From Chara braunii (taxonomy: Eukaryota > Streptophyta > Charophyceae > Charales > Characeae): a stretch of DNA of 60,291 bases. Of the stretch, positions 39,743 to 49,900 are shown piece by piece; the stretch's first letter is position 1, and each line of letters begins with the position of its first letter. Location: positions 4,543,123 through 4,603,413 of the forward strand of contig BFEA01000005.1 of NCBI GenBank assembly GCA_003427395.1. Direction: 5' to 3'. The translations under genes and the position numbers were made by a program. The notes beneath the pieces are model-generated. The model had not been told where the DNA came from. It searched no databases and saw nothing but the letters and a program-made list of their open reading frames with translations.

Positions 39743-42120
39743 GGCTTGACAATCCCTCTTTCTGCGATCTTCATCACCACAGTAAATGCAAGCCTTAGCA
39801 TTACATGTCCGTTTTGGACTAGGGTCTCATTTTTCTCGCCCTTCAGGTCGCGGAGTGGCTCGGACAGGCAGTTCCTCCTTTTTCTGACGGCTATTCTTCA
39901 GTTTCTCCATCTTCGTTTTCAATGTCTCTATCTCCCTTGCCATTTAATCTTCTCGTTTTTCCGGTTTCCTGGCCTCTATCTCATCCCTAGACTTCCACCG
40001 GTTGTCTTTGGTATTGGACCATTTAGAGGTTCTCCATTCCCCGTCATTTCTTTTCCAATCTTCTCGGTTCTCTTTCCTCCATTCGCCGTCACTTCTACTA
40101 GGTTTCTCCTATCCTGTTTGAAGCCTTCCTCCCCCTCTTCCCGAAGTTAACCCCTTTCCTAGGTTATCGAGGACTTTTAGGATATATGTTTTAGCGCTCT
40201 GCCCCTCCATGTCGTGAGCTAAACTCTTTACTTGCGCAAACGTCACCCCTCTTAGAGGGTAGTTTCCTCACAATCATCTCACACCTCTCCCTCCGTAAGG
40301 ATCCTAGGAATATTCCGCATCTTTCTAGTTCCCCCATAAATCCGCCATCCACCAGCGGGTTCAAGGCCTTCTCATATCTCCTCGCAAACGCAACCAGTTT
40401 TTCCTCCTCCTCTTTCTTCATTTCTTTCAGATCCTCTACCGAGTAGGAGATCTCATCACAAGCAAAGACTCTAGTAACCTTCTCCCTGAACGTCAACCAA
40501 CGACCATCGTCAGGAATGACGTTCCTTACTTTCCGGTCTATCTTTGGTGTCGTATAGTGGAGGAAGTTTGCAATCATCTCCTGGTCAGTCCACTCTCCTT
40601 TTATTTCAATTACCTCTCAATCATCTAGGAATTTGAAGACATTCTTTCCTGTGAAGATCGTTTGGATCCCGGTCAACGCCGGCGGTTGGTACACTTGGGG
40701 CCCAAAGAAAGGAGACACATAGAAGCCTGACTCGTACGCCATAGAGTAAGGGTTCCTTCAATAAGACTCACCGGGAACCTGTCTCCACGACTCCCTAACT
40801 CTTGAATCAGTGAACCTAGGTGCTCTGGGCCTAGTCAAGACGTCTCTCCTCCAACCTTCGCCCTTTTCACTTCGCCCTTCCAACTCTTTGACCCGAATCT
40901 CTAACTCTCTTTAGGGTTTCCTTAGGTTTTCAGTGTCGTTTATAGACTCCACACCCATCTTTCTCTCAGGGTTATTAGTCCTTGACTCTTGCGTTTTCAC
41001 GTCACCCCCTATCGAGGTCAGATAAGCTCCCTCAGCATCCATCCTCCCTAACTAATTTCCCGATACTCGGTTCAAGGCAATTAAAATCCTCTCGATCGAA
41101 TCCTCTAGTACTTCTTGCAGCGCTTCGAAGTCAGCGTCCTCTCCTTAAACTCTAACAACTAAAGCAGTGGTCAACACAACCTTTGAATAGCGCGAGTTAG
41201 CTTCCAAAGTTCTCAACGAAACACCGTCGACTATGTCATTAGAAAACTCTCTGAGGTCTCCGGCTTCCTCCCTTAGTTTTATTCTTGCCTCAGCTATGGT
41301 CTTCCGCCACTCTCGGAAAAACGTCTCTCCTTCAAACGGTATCGTGTAGATTTCAATTTTCGCCAATCGAAGTTCATCGGCTGCTTTCCAGATAGCACAT
41401 ATCCTAACATCCCTAATAGCCTTTCTAGCGGATTCAGCTTCTTTCTCCTGGTTCATCTTCTCGTCATGTATCACTTCTACTCTTGCTCGCACCAAGGAAC
41501 CTTCTATCTTCGCTCCTCCAATGAGTTGATACTTTTTGTCCACTCCTCTACTGCTAGTTATCCCTTCTCTCTTTAGCCTCGCTACGGATCTCTCTTATTT
41601 CTCTAGCCAGAAACTCCTCCCTCCAGTTAATTATTTTTTCTCTTTCTTTGTTGTAGATCACAACCAATTCTTCAACTCCCTTTTCAAGCGCAAGAAGTCC
41701 TTGTTCATCTGTAGAACCGCACCTACCCTTGTACCCATCCACTAGCTACACTACTTTATCGTTTATCGGGTCAAGAAACAACTCAATGAGCGAATTAATA
41801 TTCTCGTCTCTTCCTCTCACACGTAGAATCGTGCCTCTTAGACGGTCTCGTCCTTCTCCACCTCGTATTTCAGCCATCCCTGCGACCAAACCATTACATG
41901 GTAGGTTATTTGTCTTTCGGTCACTGCTAAGGTAAGCAACCTACGCCGCTCTCGCTCAACTGCCTCCTCGGCCAAGCTGCGACAGCCACGGTCATCCAGC
42001 GACCTCGTCGTCAGAATCCGAATTATTGATGTTAATCTTCCCACAAAGGATACCCTGCTCACTTCCACCTCGTCAGTCGTTGGGCCCGACATCTCCTTGT
42101 GTCTCAGTTGAATTTTTATC
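39743..42120 (-). pseudogene. Gag polyprotein of the giant gypsy element
   Basis: From about 42120 the minus strand gives MSGPTTDEVEVSRVSF, then a coiled-coil-like stretch (ALEKGVEELVVIYNKEREKI, REEFLAREIREIRSEAKERR) and RICAIWKAADELRLAKIEIY. A spacer follows, and the capsid (retrotrans_gag type): FTGKNVFKFLDD, EWTDQEMIANFLHYTTPKID, DDGRWLTFREKVTRVFACDE, EKLVAFARRYEKALNPLVDG and GIFLGSLRRERCEMIVRKLP. The nucleocapsid zinc knuckle near 39800-39760 reads CIYCGDEDRRKRDC, where the His of CCHC is Arg. Isolated stops and shifts (41745, 41545, 41050, 40755, 40610) interrupt an otherwise continuous product. Confidence 0.82.
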
Positions 42121-42218
42121 CTTCAACTCGTTTCCCTTAACTCTTTGTACGAATTCTATCACCGCCTCCCATCCATTTCTTTGCAGCGCAGTCAAACTCG
42201 GCTGGGGTTTCGGCATCC

Positions 42219-42941
42219 CTACGAAAGGCACAACATCCGTGCTCCAAACGTGGATTTCGCCCTCCCTTTCAATCTTATTTTCTCTTCCAAGACGATTCCA
42301 ACCGCTCGCTTCCAACAACTATTATACCATTCTTCCCTATATCTAACCTTCGGAATGTAGATCCCTGCATCATACTCGCGGAGGTCAAGGAAGTAGCTCG
42401 TTAATACGTAGAGACTATCATGTTCAAAATCAAGTTCCTTCATAATTTTATACCTTCCAATCACATAAGGAAATATTACTTCCTTATAAGACAACGAGTT
42501 TAAGGAGTCTAAAAGCCGCTTGGTCTCTTCTTTGCTTAACCTGCCCGCCCCTCTCCCTCGTGGGAACCAAGGGCGGAATGGCAGTACGTGGCTCATCAAG
42601 CCTTTAGTTCTCTTGTTCTTTACAACCCTCAATATAACTCCCACTGTCCCTCTTTCGTCTCGAACTTCGTGTTCACCTTCTATTCCAAATAGGCCAGTGT
42701 CAAGATAAAGCTCGCCTCCTTGCCCCTCAACGCACGTGGCACCTCTCCTAATCTCTACTAATCCAGTTTCACGGCACCTTAACCTCCTACAGATCGAAGT
42801 TCCTAGCGAGCATAAGTCTTCGTGAGACCATGCTCTCAATAATCGGTGTAAGTCATTCGACTTCTTCCGAGCAAGCTCCCATTTTAGTCCTTCTCGAATT
42901 ACGTTACCGTTATCGGATCGGGGATCACCATCTCTGACCAT
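42219..42941 (-). pseudogene. Unidentified element frame upstream of gag (part 3)
   Basis: An open frame of 240 codons, the longest in the window without gaps. It contains KWELARKKSNDLHRLLRAWS, GGELYLDTGLFGIEGEHEVR, GLMSHVLPFRPWFPRGRG, YKEVIFPYVIGRYKIMKELD and SLYVLTSYFLDLREYDAGIY. No retroviral domain is recognised. It lies between the PBS and gag on the same strand and follows two related-looking frames, so it is likely the C-terminal part of an extra element protein. It ends at 42219, about 100 bp before gag. Confidence 0.55.
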
Positions 42942-43185
42942 TTGCAGCCCTTTAATTTAGAGGTTCTCCTTTAATTCAATATTCACTATTGCAGTGTAGT
43001 ACTCAATCACGTACAAAAAAGGCTCACCCAAAGTCGAGGGAGTCCAATTTTCTAATAAGGTTTCAATGGTTGGATCACTAGACGATGGCAACCCCTAGTT
43101 TACCCCTTCTTCCCAAGAGAGTTTACTCGTTAAGAGTTACACCATTTCTAACCTTTGAGCTCATCCTGACCCTTAATCTTGGCCA

Positions 43186-43572
43186 CTACTTTTTAGCACA
43201 TCTTTCGATCTCAATCACATTCCTAAAATACCCTACCCTTTCCTTGAAAAAATCTCGTATGTCTTCCCACTCCTCAGGTCCCTCTTGCAGTTCTTCCCAT
43301 TCTTCTTGGACCCAATCTTCCTCCCCGTATTCCTCCTCCTCGTCTTTTGGCTCTAGGATACGATAGTGCAAATACAACTCATATGGATCTATGAGTGACC
43401 TTACTCTATCGATGCCGTCAATATCCCAACTTCCAAATAACTTTGTTAGTCCTGTCACGTATAGGGGTGGCTCTCGGATGGCCTTATCGAAGCTGATCCA
43501 AAACTCGACCGACTGATCTTGTCTAGGGGCTTCCCACAAACTCCTAGGCGAAGCCACTCTAATCAGTTCCAC
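43186..43572 (-). pseudogene. Unidentified element frame upstream of gag (part 2)
   Basis: Open for 128 codons: VEFWISFDKAIREPPLYVTG, LTKLFGSWDIDGIDRVRSLI, DPYELYLHYRILEPKDEEEE and an acidic stretch EEEYGEEDWVQEEWEELQEG. Its upstream end runs into the hAT-like insertion (43657). It probably continues the protein encoded at 45775-45160. Confidence 0.5.
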
Positions 43573-43656
43573 GAGCTCTAACCCCGCATCGCCGAATCTA
43601 GGTTACGTCTTCCACAAGGCGTAATACGCATGATGCTCGTCACTATTCCTCAAGAG

Positions 43657-45152
43657 CTATGTTGCACGCCCGGCCGCGGCCGGGGGGTCCAAGTCGGTCG
43701 CGGCCTAGGCCGATGGCCGAATAGGCCGGGTTCGGCCTAGGCCGACCAGCCGACTTCGGTGCAAGATTTTTATTGTTTTTTTTAATACATGAAAAAAAAA
43801 TAAAAAAATATGGACGTGTAGGGCTAAAAAAACCCTACATTTCCATATTTTTGTTTTTGGAATCCGACTTTGTTTAAGATTTTTCAAAAATCAAAAACTA
43901 AAATCGATTTAAACAAAATTAAAAAATATATATAAAGAAAAGCAGGATTTTTTTTTGGTCATTTTTTATCATGAGATATATAGTCCGTGAGTTTAGCTGT
44001 ATTTTTTAAGAAATGAATTTATGTTTTTTTGCAGAAGTATGAGGTGTTTTGAAAAAATGCAGATGCAAAANNNNNNNNNNNNNNNNNNNNNNNNNNNNNN
44101 NNNNNNNNNNNNNNNNNNNNNNNNNNNNNNNNNNNNNNNNNNNNNNNNNNNNNNNNNNNNNNNNNNNNNNNNNNNNNNNNNNNNNNNNNNNNNNNNNNNN
44201 NNNNNNNNNNNNNNNNNNNNNNNNNNNNNNNNNNNNNNNNNNNNNNNNNNNNNNNNNNNNNNNNNNNNNNNNNNNNNNNNNNNNNNNNNNNNNNNNNNNN
44301 NNNNNNNNNNNNNNNNNNNNNNNNNNNNNNNNNNNNNNNNNNNNNNNNNNNNNNNNNNNNNNNNNNNNNNNNNNNNNNNNNNNNNNNNNNNNNNNNNNNN
44401 NNNNNNNNNNNNNNNNNNNNNNNNNNNNNNNNNNNNNNNNNNNNNNNNNNNNNNNNNNNNNNNNNNNNNNNNNNNNNNNNNNNNNNNNNNNNNNNNNNNN
44501 NNNNNNNNNNNNNNNNNNNNNNNNNNNNNNNNNNNNNNNNNNNNNNNNNNNNNNNNNNNNNNNNNNNNNNNNNNNNNNNNNNNNNNNNNNNNNNNNNNNN
44601 NNNNNNNNNNNNNNNNNNNNNNNNNNNNNNNNNNNNNNNNNNNNNNNNNNNNNNNNNNNNNNNNNNNNNNNNNNNNNNNNNNNNNNNNNNNNNNNNNNNN
44701 NNNNNNNNNNNNNNNNNNNNNNNNNNNNNNNNNNNNNNNNNNNNNNNNNNNNNNNNNNNNNNNNNNNNNNNNNNNNNNNNNNNNNNNNNNNNNNNNNNNN
44801 NNNNNNNNNNNNNNNNNNNNNNNNNNNNNNNNNNNNNNNNNNNNNNNNNNNNNNNNNNNNNNNNNNNNNNNNNNNNNNNNNNNNNNNNNNNNNNNNNNNN
44901 NNNNNNNNNNNNNNNNNNNNNNNNNNNNNNNNNNNNNNNNNNNNNNNNNNNNNNNNNNNNNNNNNNNNNNNNNNNNNNNNNNNNNNNNNNNNNNNNNNNN
45001 NNNNNNNNNNNNNNNNNNNNNNNNNNNNNNNNNNNNNNNNNNNNNNNNNNTTTTAATTATCGGCCGCGTTCGGCCGCGGCCGGGGGGTGGGCGGCCTAGG
45101 CCAGGCGGCCTCGGCCGTGGCTGAACCAGGCCGCGGCCTACGTGCAACATAG
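43657..45152. mobile_element. hAT-like non-autonomous element with perfect 8-bp TSD
   Basis: It starts CTATGTTGCACG (43657-43668) and ends CGTGCAACATAG (45141-45152), a perfect 12-bp inverted repeat. CTCAAGAG flanks it at 43649-43656 and 45153-45160. The 8-bp TSD and the GTTGCA-type terminal repeat fit the hAT superfamily. Subterminal regions at both ends are packed with GGCCGCGGCC and GGCCTAGGCC palindromes (43671-43760, 45060-45140). The interior is A/T-rich and partly hidden by an N gap, so a transposase cannot be excluded, though 1.5 kb is too short for an intact one. It splits a reading frame of the giant gypsy. Confidence 0.92.
44071..45050. other. Assembly gap (980 N)
   Basis: Unsequenced interior of the hAT-like element. 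Confidence 1.
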
Positions 45153-45159
45153 CTCAAGA

Positions 45160-45775
45160 GGCTCTGGACCTGCAGGAATGCCCAATGGACCTGAATTAGA
45201 TGATCCAAACCCCCGAGGAATGCCTCTAAAATGAAAATCGCGATAGGAAGTCTCAACACCCCTTCGGATTGCGGCAAGAACCCTTCCCGGGCAAGGCGGA
45301 GGGAAACCACTACTGATTTAGATTCCCTGTCCCAACAGAGTTCCTTCTCCCGGAGTTTGGCCACCTCTTCCTGCAATATGTTTCAGACTGTTACATCGTC
45401 CTGCCAGGTATAAAAGTCGAGACTTGGCACTGTTCCTAGGTCCAGGTCCCTATGGCCTTGCTCAACCGCCTTGAGAATTATATCAGCTAATACAGAGGTT
45501 TGGTAGTAGAGGAAGCCTTTTACCACTAATGTCAGCGACTCCACTATTATTCTTCCCCTCCTATCCCGGTCGAATCCGACTGACGCTACAACCAACAGCC
45601 AACCCCCCGGTCTTAACAGGATAGACCTCCAAGTCCTGTCCACCTTCGCCCTGTTAGGTGTCCAAATCGCCCTCCCAGGTAAGGTAAATTCCACCCAGTC
45701 TTCGTTAATGAATTCAAGCTCATTGTACCGGAATTGGCGGAATTCAACAGGGTACTCTTCACCGTGTTGAGGCAT
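45160..45775 (-). pseudogene. Unidentified element frame upstream of gag (part 1b)
   Basis: EEYPVEFRQFRYNELEFINE, WVEFTLPGRAIWTPNRAKVD, RTWRSILLRPGGWLLVVASV and LVVKGFLYYQTSVLADIILK run to a TGA at 45383, in place of a Trp-like codon. The frame then resumes with LQEEVAKLREKELCWDRESK and PIAIFILEAFLGGLDHLIQV up to the hAT-like insertion at 45152. No domain recognised. The mix of hydrophobic and charged residues indicates a folded protein. Confidence 0.5.
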
Positions 45776-45876
45776 CTAGTCCTCTACCGGCTCTGCGTCC
45801 AATATCCTGGCCCTGTTAATCTCGCCTGTGGTCGCCCCTTCTCGTAACTCTGCTCTAATTCGAAAAAAAAAACGCC

Positions 45877-46425
45877 TTAATTCTTTGTGAGTAGGGACAA
45901 CTCTATCCAGATAGCTCTCGTGAGCGTACCTACCAACCTCAAATGACTACCAACACTCCCAAAGATGAAACCGGTCAGGAACTTAGGGACAGTCGTAGCT
46001 CTAACTACCGTGGCTCGGGGAAACTCCCAGTCATACGCGTATCGGACCCTATACCGACCAATGGTATCCGGCCTCACTGAAAACTCACTAAACAACTGCG
46101 AACCGTACCTACGGCTAAGAGATATCAGACAGAAGAGTGTCCGACAATGACTCGCAAGGTCTATCACTAGAGACCTGCACTCATCGGATGAGAAATATAT
46201 TCTAATGTTCACCTCTGCAATAAGCGGCTCACTCTCTCTATCCCTTTTCACACAGGGTCCGGGTTGACAGTCGATCCTCACCCACAGAAAAACTCCTCTT
46301 GCTATCAGCCCTTGCTCTCTGGTGGGTCTATACTTGCTTCTCCCTTCCAATGGCAGGCTCACGACATCAAACGGCCTTTCCTCATGTCTAAGATGGATTT
46401 GGGTGTTTGATTCAATAAATATCAT
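45877..46425 (-). pseudogene. Unidentified element frame upstream of gag (part 1a)
   Basis: Open for 182 codons: HLRHEERPFDVVSLPLEGRS, GLIARGVFLWVRIDCQPGPC, EPLIAEVNIRIYFSSDECRS, LVIDLASHCRTLFCLISLSR and FLTGFIFGSVGSHLRLVGTL. It is not recognised as gag, env or any host domain. It is the first sizeable frame after the PBS, starting about 0.83 kb from it, and it reads toward gag. It is separated from the next frame by a stop and an A-rich slip site (45865). Confidence 0.5.
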
Positions 46426-47254
46426 TCCTAATCAACTGCCAATAGTTCTCTCAACACTCCTTTCCCTGTGCCCACTCTCAGACTGATGAGCTCATAGACC
46501 CCCGCGATAGGGCCCCATTGATCGCTCCTATATCCCCTCAAGACGTCAACAGGCCTAGGAAAGAACCGCCCTCTGGCGTATCTCTCCCTACCCTCATGTC
46601 AAGAAGGAGGATTGATCAGCGTACCATCATCGCTGACCTACCACCTCCGCCACGACCTTGACACGAGTCGCCCAACTCATATGCCCTAGGGTGGACCAAA
46701 GTCACACGCGAACGAAGGGGCAGTGTCTCACTTGTACATCCTCATTCTCCTATCCACGCCTCTACTCGGCCCACCTCAGGCATGGTCTTTCACCGACTCG
46801 TGTTGTGGTTCCAACCCCCCAGCTATCCATCATGATCGTCTAGCCTATCTAGCCCCACTCTGCTCCTTGCAAATCCGGGGCGCTTCTCCCCTCCCCTTCA
46901 CTCCCTCCAATTCTTCTCATGCTCACCCTTTTTTTCTCTTGGAATTTAAATCAGGGTGGACTGACCTAAGGGTAGGGAAAAATCAGAACAATCTCCCTCA
47001 ATCACAAGAAATATGCAGGAAGAAAAATACAAGAAATCATGAGAATGAAATAATCGATGAGATCATGAGAATGCAACATCCACGTCTCACCGGAAACGTC
47101 GAAAAAACAGGTTGGTCGTCCGTCGTCCGCTTGCTCGCGCTCACGCTGCACCTGCATACACCAAGAAATTTTCAGGCGTGAGTCCTGAGACAATCAACTG
47201 CAATTCTCCACGCCCCCGCGGTTACAGCCGGACTAAAGTCCCGAGAGGCATCCT
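46426..47254 (-). other. Leader of the giant gypsy element
   Basis: Sequence between the PBS and the first sizeable frame. Only short frames (for example 47193-47002 minus, 63 codons) with no motif. It may hold packaging signals, but none is recognisable. Confidence 0.45.
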
Positions 47255-47272
47255 TTCCCGGCAACGGCGCCA
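47255..47272 (-). promoter_or_regulatory. Primer-binding site complementary to tRNA-Asp
   Basis: The plus strand reads TTCCCGGCAACGGCGCCA, agreeing with the 3' end of plant-type tRNA-Asp (TCCCCGGCAACGGCGCCA) at 17 of 18 positions including CCA. The minus strand is therefore the PBS that primes minus-strand cDNA. It lies one base after an LTR-style CA end at 47274. It fixes the 5' end of the internal region. Confidence 0.85.
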
Positions 47273-47274
47273 TT

Positions 47275-48420
47275 GTCGACCGGTAGAAGTGATCTGTCGG
47301 CACGGCGAACCAAACTCTATACCTCGCGCCGTGTCTGCCACCCACGGGAGAGTCGGTCAGGGCTCTTGTAACCTGCAAGAAAAATGTTAGTTCACATCGA
47401 CATAAACAAAGACCGGAGTCGACTATAGACACAACCACGAGTCTCCCGCAGTCCGCGGTTTGGAATAAACAAAATAAATGTTTTCATTTAGTCCAAAATA
47501 ATTGGGTTCATTACGCTACTTCCAGCCCCAGGGATAAATCTCGTGTCCAAGTCGAGAAAGTCGGACTGAGTGTCAACGGACCGTACCAACAGCCTACGAC
47601 GAATCCGCCTCCCTATCGGGTGTCGTCGGTAGCGAGCCCACTGGTCCCATGGAACTGCACTCGTACTCTCGGTGTCCGAACCGGACTCTCGTGCCCATTG
47701 GGGCCACAACTCAAGATCAAGTTTCACCATTAAGCCTCATGTATGTCCGTCGTCAGTTCCCGTGTCACTGATTGTTGTACAACGACTGGTCCCTTCCCGA
47801 TCTCAGTTCGCGAGCCCCTAATTGGGAGGTTTCCCTTAACGAAAACTTCCGCTATGCCTTACCCCTCTGGCGAGTTTTCGTAGTCCCGGCCCACACCCCT
47901 ATGTTTCGGTTTGTCTATGTCAGATAGATCTTGAAGTTCTCACTTGGTCGAGGTGTCTCAATTAGTCCCAAAATGTTCCGGTCTGGCATTCGAACTCGAG
48001 TGTCTCGGTCCGGACTTCTAATGCTCCACCCTGAAACCCCAGTCCGGTCCAAATTCACTGTATGGCCCCAAGTCTCGGTTTGACCAAGGATTCAAGTCTG
48101 GTCCGAAGCCCAGACAATGCTAAAAAATCGGAGGTCCTGATTTGGCCCGAAGACCCATACTCAGAGTCCCGATTGTTCCCCAAAGGCCCGACTTTGACCC
48201 AAAAAATCCCGGTCTAATACTCGGTTCCTGCTGGGTCCCCAAGTCCTGAAGCCGTTGTATGTTTTTCGCCTTTCTGAGTGCAGCGTGTGAACCTGTCCGA
48301 GGTCTCGCGATCTCGGCCCAACCCGTGTCCGACTTCGCCGCTCCGACACAAGACTTGGACCTGAGTCTCGACAAAGCCCAGTCACCCCCCTGAGTTCCAC
48401 GCCAGTGGCCTGCGGTGCTG
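47275..48420 (-). repeat. Probable 5' LTR of the giant gypsy element
   Basis: Position next to the PBS and the terminal CA at 47274 imply an LTR on the minus strand ending here. The 5' boundary is a guess, because no second copy is in the window for comparison. Part of it (about 47930-48330) consists of imperfect CGGTCTGGCCCCAAGTC-type repeats. Confidence 0.5.
47930..48330 (+). repeat. Degenerate minisatellite, unit about 25-35 bp
   Basis: Variants of CGGTCTGGCCCCAAGTCTCG recur about ten times (for example near 47980, 48005, 48045, 48065, 48095, 48145 and 48185) with frequent substitutions. Confidence 0.55.
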
Positions 48421-49655
48421 GATTCGGCGTTCTTTTAGTATTGAGACGGCCGCAGTACACTACCGCGAGCCTAAATCCCGTATCGCTACGCGCCCTAGAG
48501 TGGCTTCTCGTATAGTGCGCGGTTGTCTGACAGTGCAATTGTCTATCCGTTAGTGCACCGAGGTCCTCCAAGTGCACACAGGTTTTTCAGAATCGCTCGC
48601 AAGGCGAATCCCGTGTGGAATTGTCGCGGTTGTATCGCGCGCTCGCCCACCCTCGCGAGTAGCCCCCCGTGGATGGACGCAGGCGAGCGGGCGCAGCGCA
48701 CATGCGCGCTCGGTTCTGTCAATAGGCGTGGTCGTGTGCGGCTGAGCGCGGGTGTGCATGTGGCTCCTTGTCAATGCGCGCGGTTGCGCGTAGCTCAGTA
48801 CGCGCGCGTGTGTGGCTTCCCCCTTGTGCGCTCAGACGTCCGCCCGGGATCTGTAGTGCGCCGAATGCCCCGTCTGTGCGCCGTCTTGCTCTCGTCTTCT
48901 TCGGTCGCGCGCAATTCTCACAAGTAGGAGCGAGTGCAGACGAGCCAGCGCTTGTGCTCGTGCGGCCCCCGGATCATGTGCACGAGTGCGCGCAAGGCCC
49001 GCACATGCACTTCCGCAGCCTCCTCGTCGTACGAGAGATCGCGCGCAAGCCCACGCGGGTTCGTGACTAACCTTCTCAACGTGCACCCATCCGCGTGCAG
49101 TCCCGTCCTGACTCCGCGCACGTGCGAGCACAACTGCACATGCTCGACCGTGCGCAGTACGCTTGAGTATGAGCGTGTATCTGCTGATGCACGCTACCAC
49201 CCGCGCCCAACCTCGATTAGTGCGCTTGAATGCATGAGCGCGCGAGTAAGCGTGTATGACGCATGAGAGTGGCTCTTCCACCAGATCGCGCACTGGCATG
49301 CGATGTCGTGCGTGGCTCAAGGCGCCTCGATCACGTTGGTGGCGCACTCCTCAATGCACAAGGTTATAGCTTACCTCCTCTCTTCCTCGTTCGTCCTTCG
49401 TTGTTCTTCCCAGCGCGTCGCTTCCATAGGTGCGCCAACGCGTGAAACACCTGTCGTAGTTCCTCTCCCCGCACGCCTGACTGTCCAGTTCCAAGTCTCC
49501 TAGGACCCTCCTGTGCGCCTGCACGGGCGCCAGTCCGAAGTCGCCCCCCGTCTTCTGCTCTCCCCGATGAGCTCCACTTATGCGCCTCGACGTGCGCAAG
49601 TGGGAAGTCCCCGTTCCTTGGGCCTAGTTGGGCTTATAAAGTTTGCTGGGTCCAC
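48421..49655. other. GC-rich sequence with GCGCGTGTG-type words
   Basis: From about 48690 to 49300 the sequence is rich in TGCGCGC, GCGTGTG and CACGAGTGCGC words on both strands, giving long Arg/Ala/Cys-rich frames without domains. No gene recognised. Confidence 0.4.
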
Positions 49656-49659
49656 CTCC

Positions 49660-49900
49660 ACGAGGCTCCAACAGTCCGTGTGCCGCTGGAGTCGAGAACT
49701 TTGCAGCGCCCCGGTGTCGTGGCACCCGCCGAACCTAGGCCCGGGCCTATTTAGGCCCCCGAAAGGTTTTTTGGCGAAAGGGGCCTTCCTGTCGGGTACC
49801 GGGCCCTTTGCAGCGCCCCGGTACTGGAATCATCCCGAACCTAGGCCCGAGCCTGCCTAGGCTCCAGCAGTCCGCACATGGGCGGTACCGCGGCCCACAA
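49660..49900 (+). repeat. Tandem direct repeat, two diverged units
   Basis: CTTTGCAGCGCCCCGGT occurs at about 49698 and 49808, followed in both by CCGAACCTAGGCCCG-GCCT and TTAGGC/CTAGGCTCC. CTCCA-CAGTCCG occurs at 49668 and 49862. Period about 110 bp. Confidence 0.7.

Larger units (their letters stand above)
33020..47274 (-). mobile_element. Giant Ty3/gypsy retrotransposon with two nested TIR insertions
   Basis: Minus-strand order: PBS for tRNA-Asp (47272-47255), about 0.8 kb leader, unidentified frames (46425-42219), gag (about 42120-39750), zinc knuckle, protease (39095-38565), RT (37990-35138), RNase H (35110-34490) and integrase (34458-33540). It is interrupted by a hAT-like element (43657-45152), a 1.94-kb TIR element (35434-37370) and a 203-bp assembly artefact (39540-39742). 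Without these, about 10.6 kb of internal sequence remains, long for a gypsy element because of ~3.3 kb upstream of gag. Scattered stops make it inactive. No chromodomain is seen, and it is unlike the chromoviruses elsewhere in the window. The 3' LTR was not found. Confidence 0.88.

Noticed and set aside
39171-39749. Proteins beginning MYKRQ (minus) and MCIRDR (plus)
   Set aside because: Their N termini are encoded by the Nextera adapter.
33020-47274. Endogenous retrovirus with env
   Set aside because: Integrase is followed by the element end with no signal peptide or transmembrane frame; the extra frames lie upstream of gag, not after pol.
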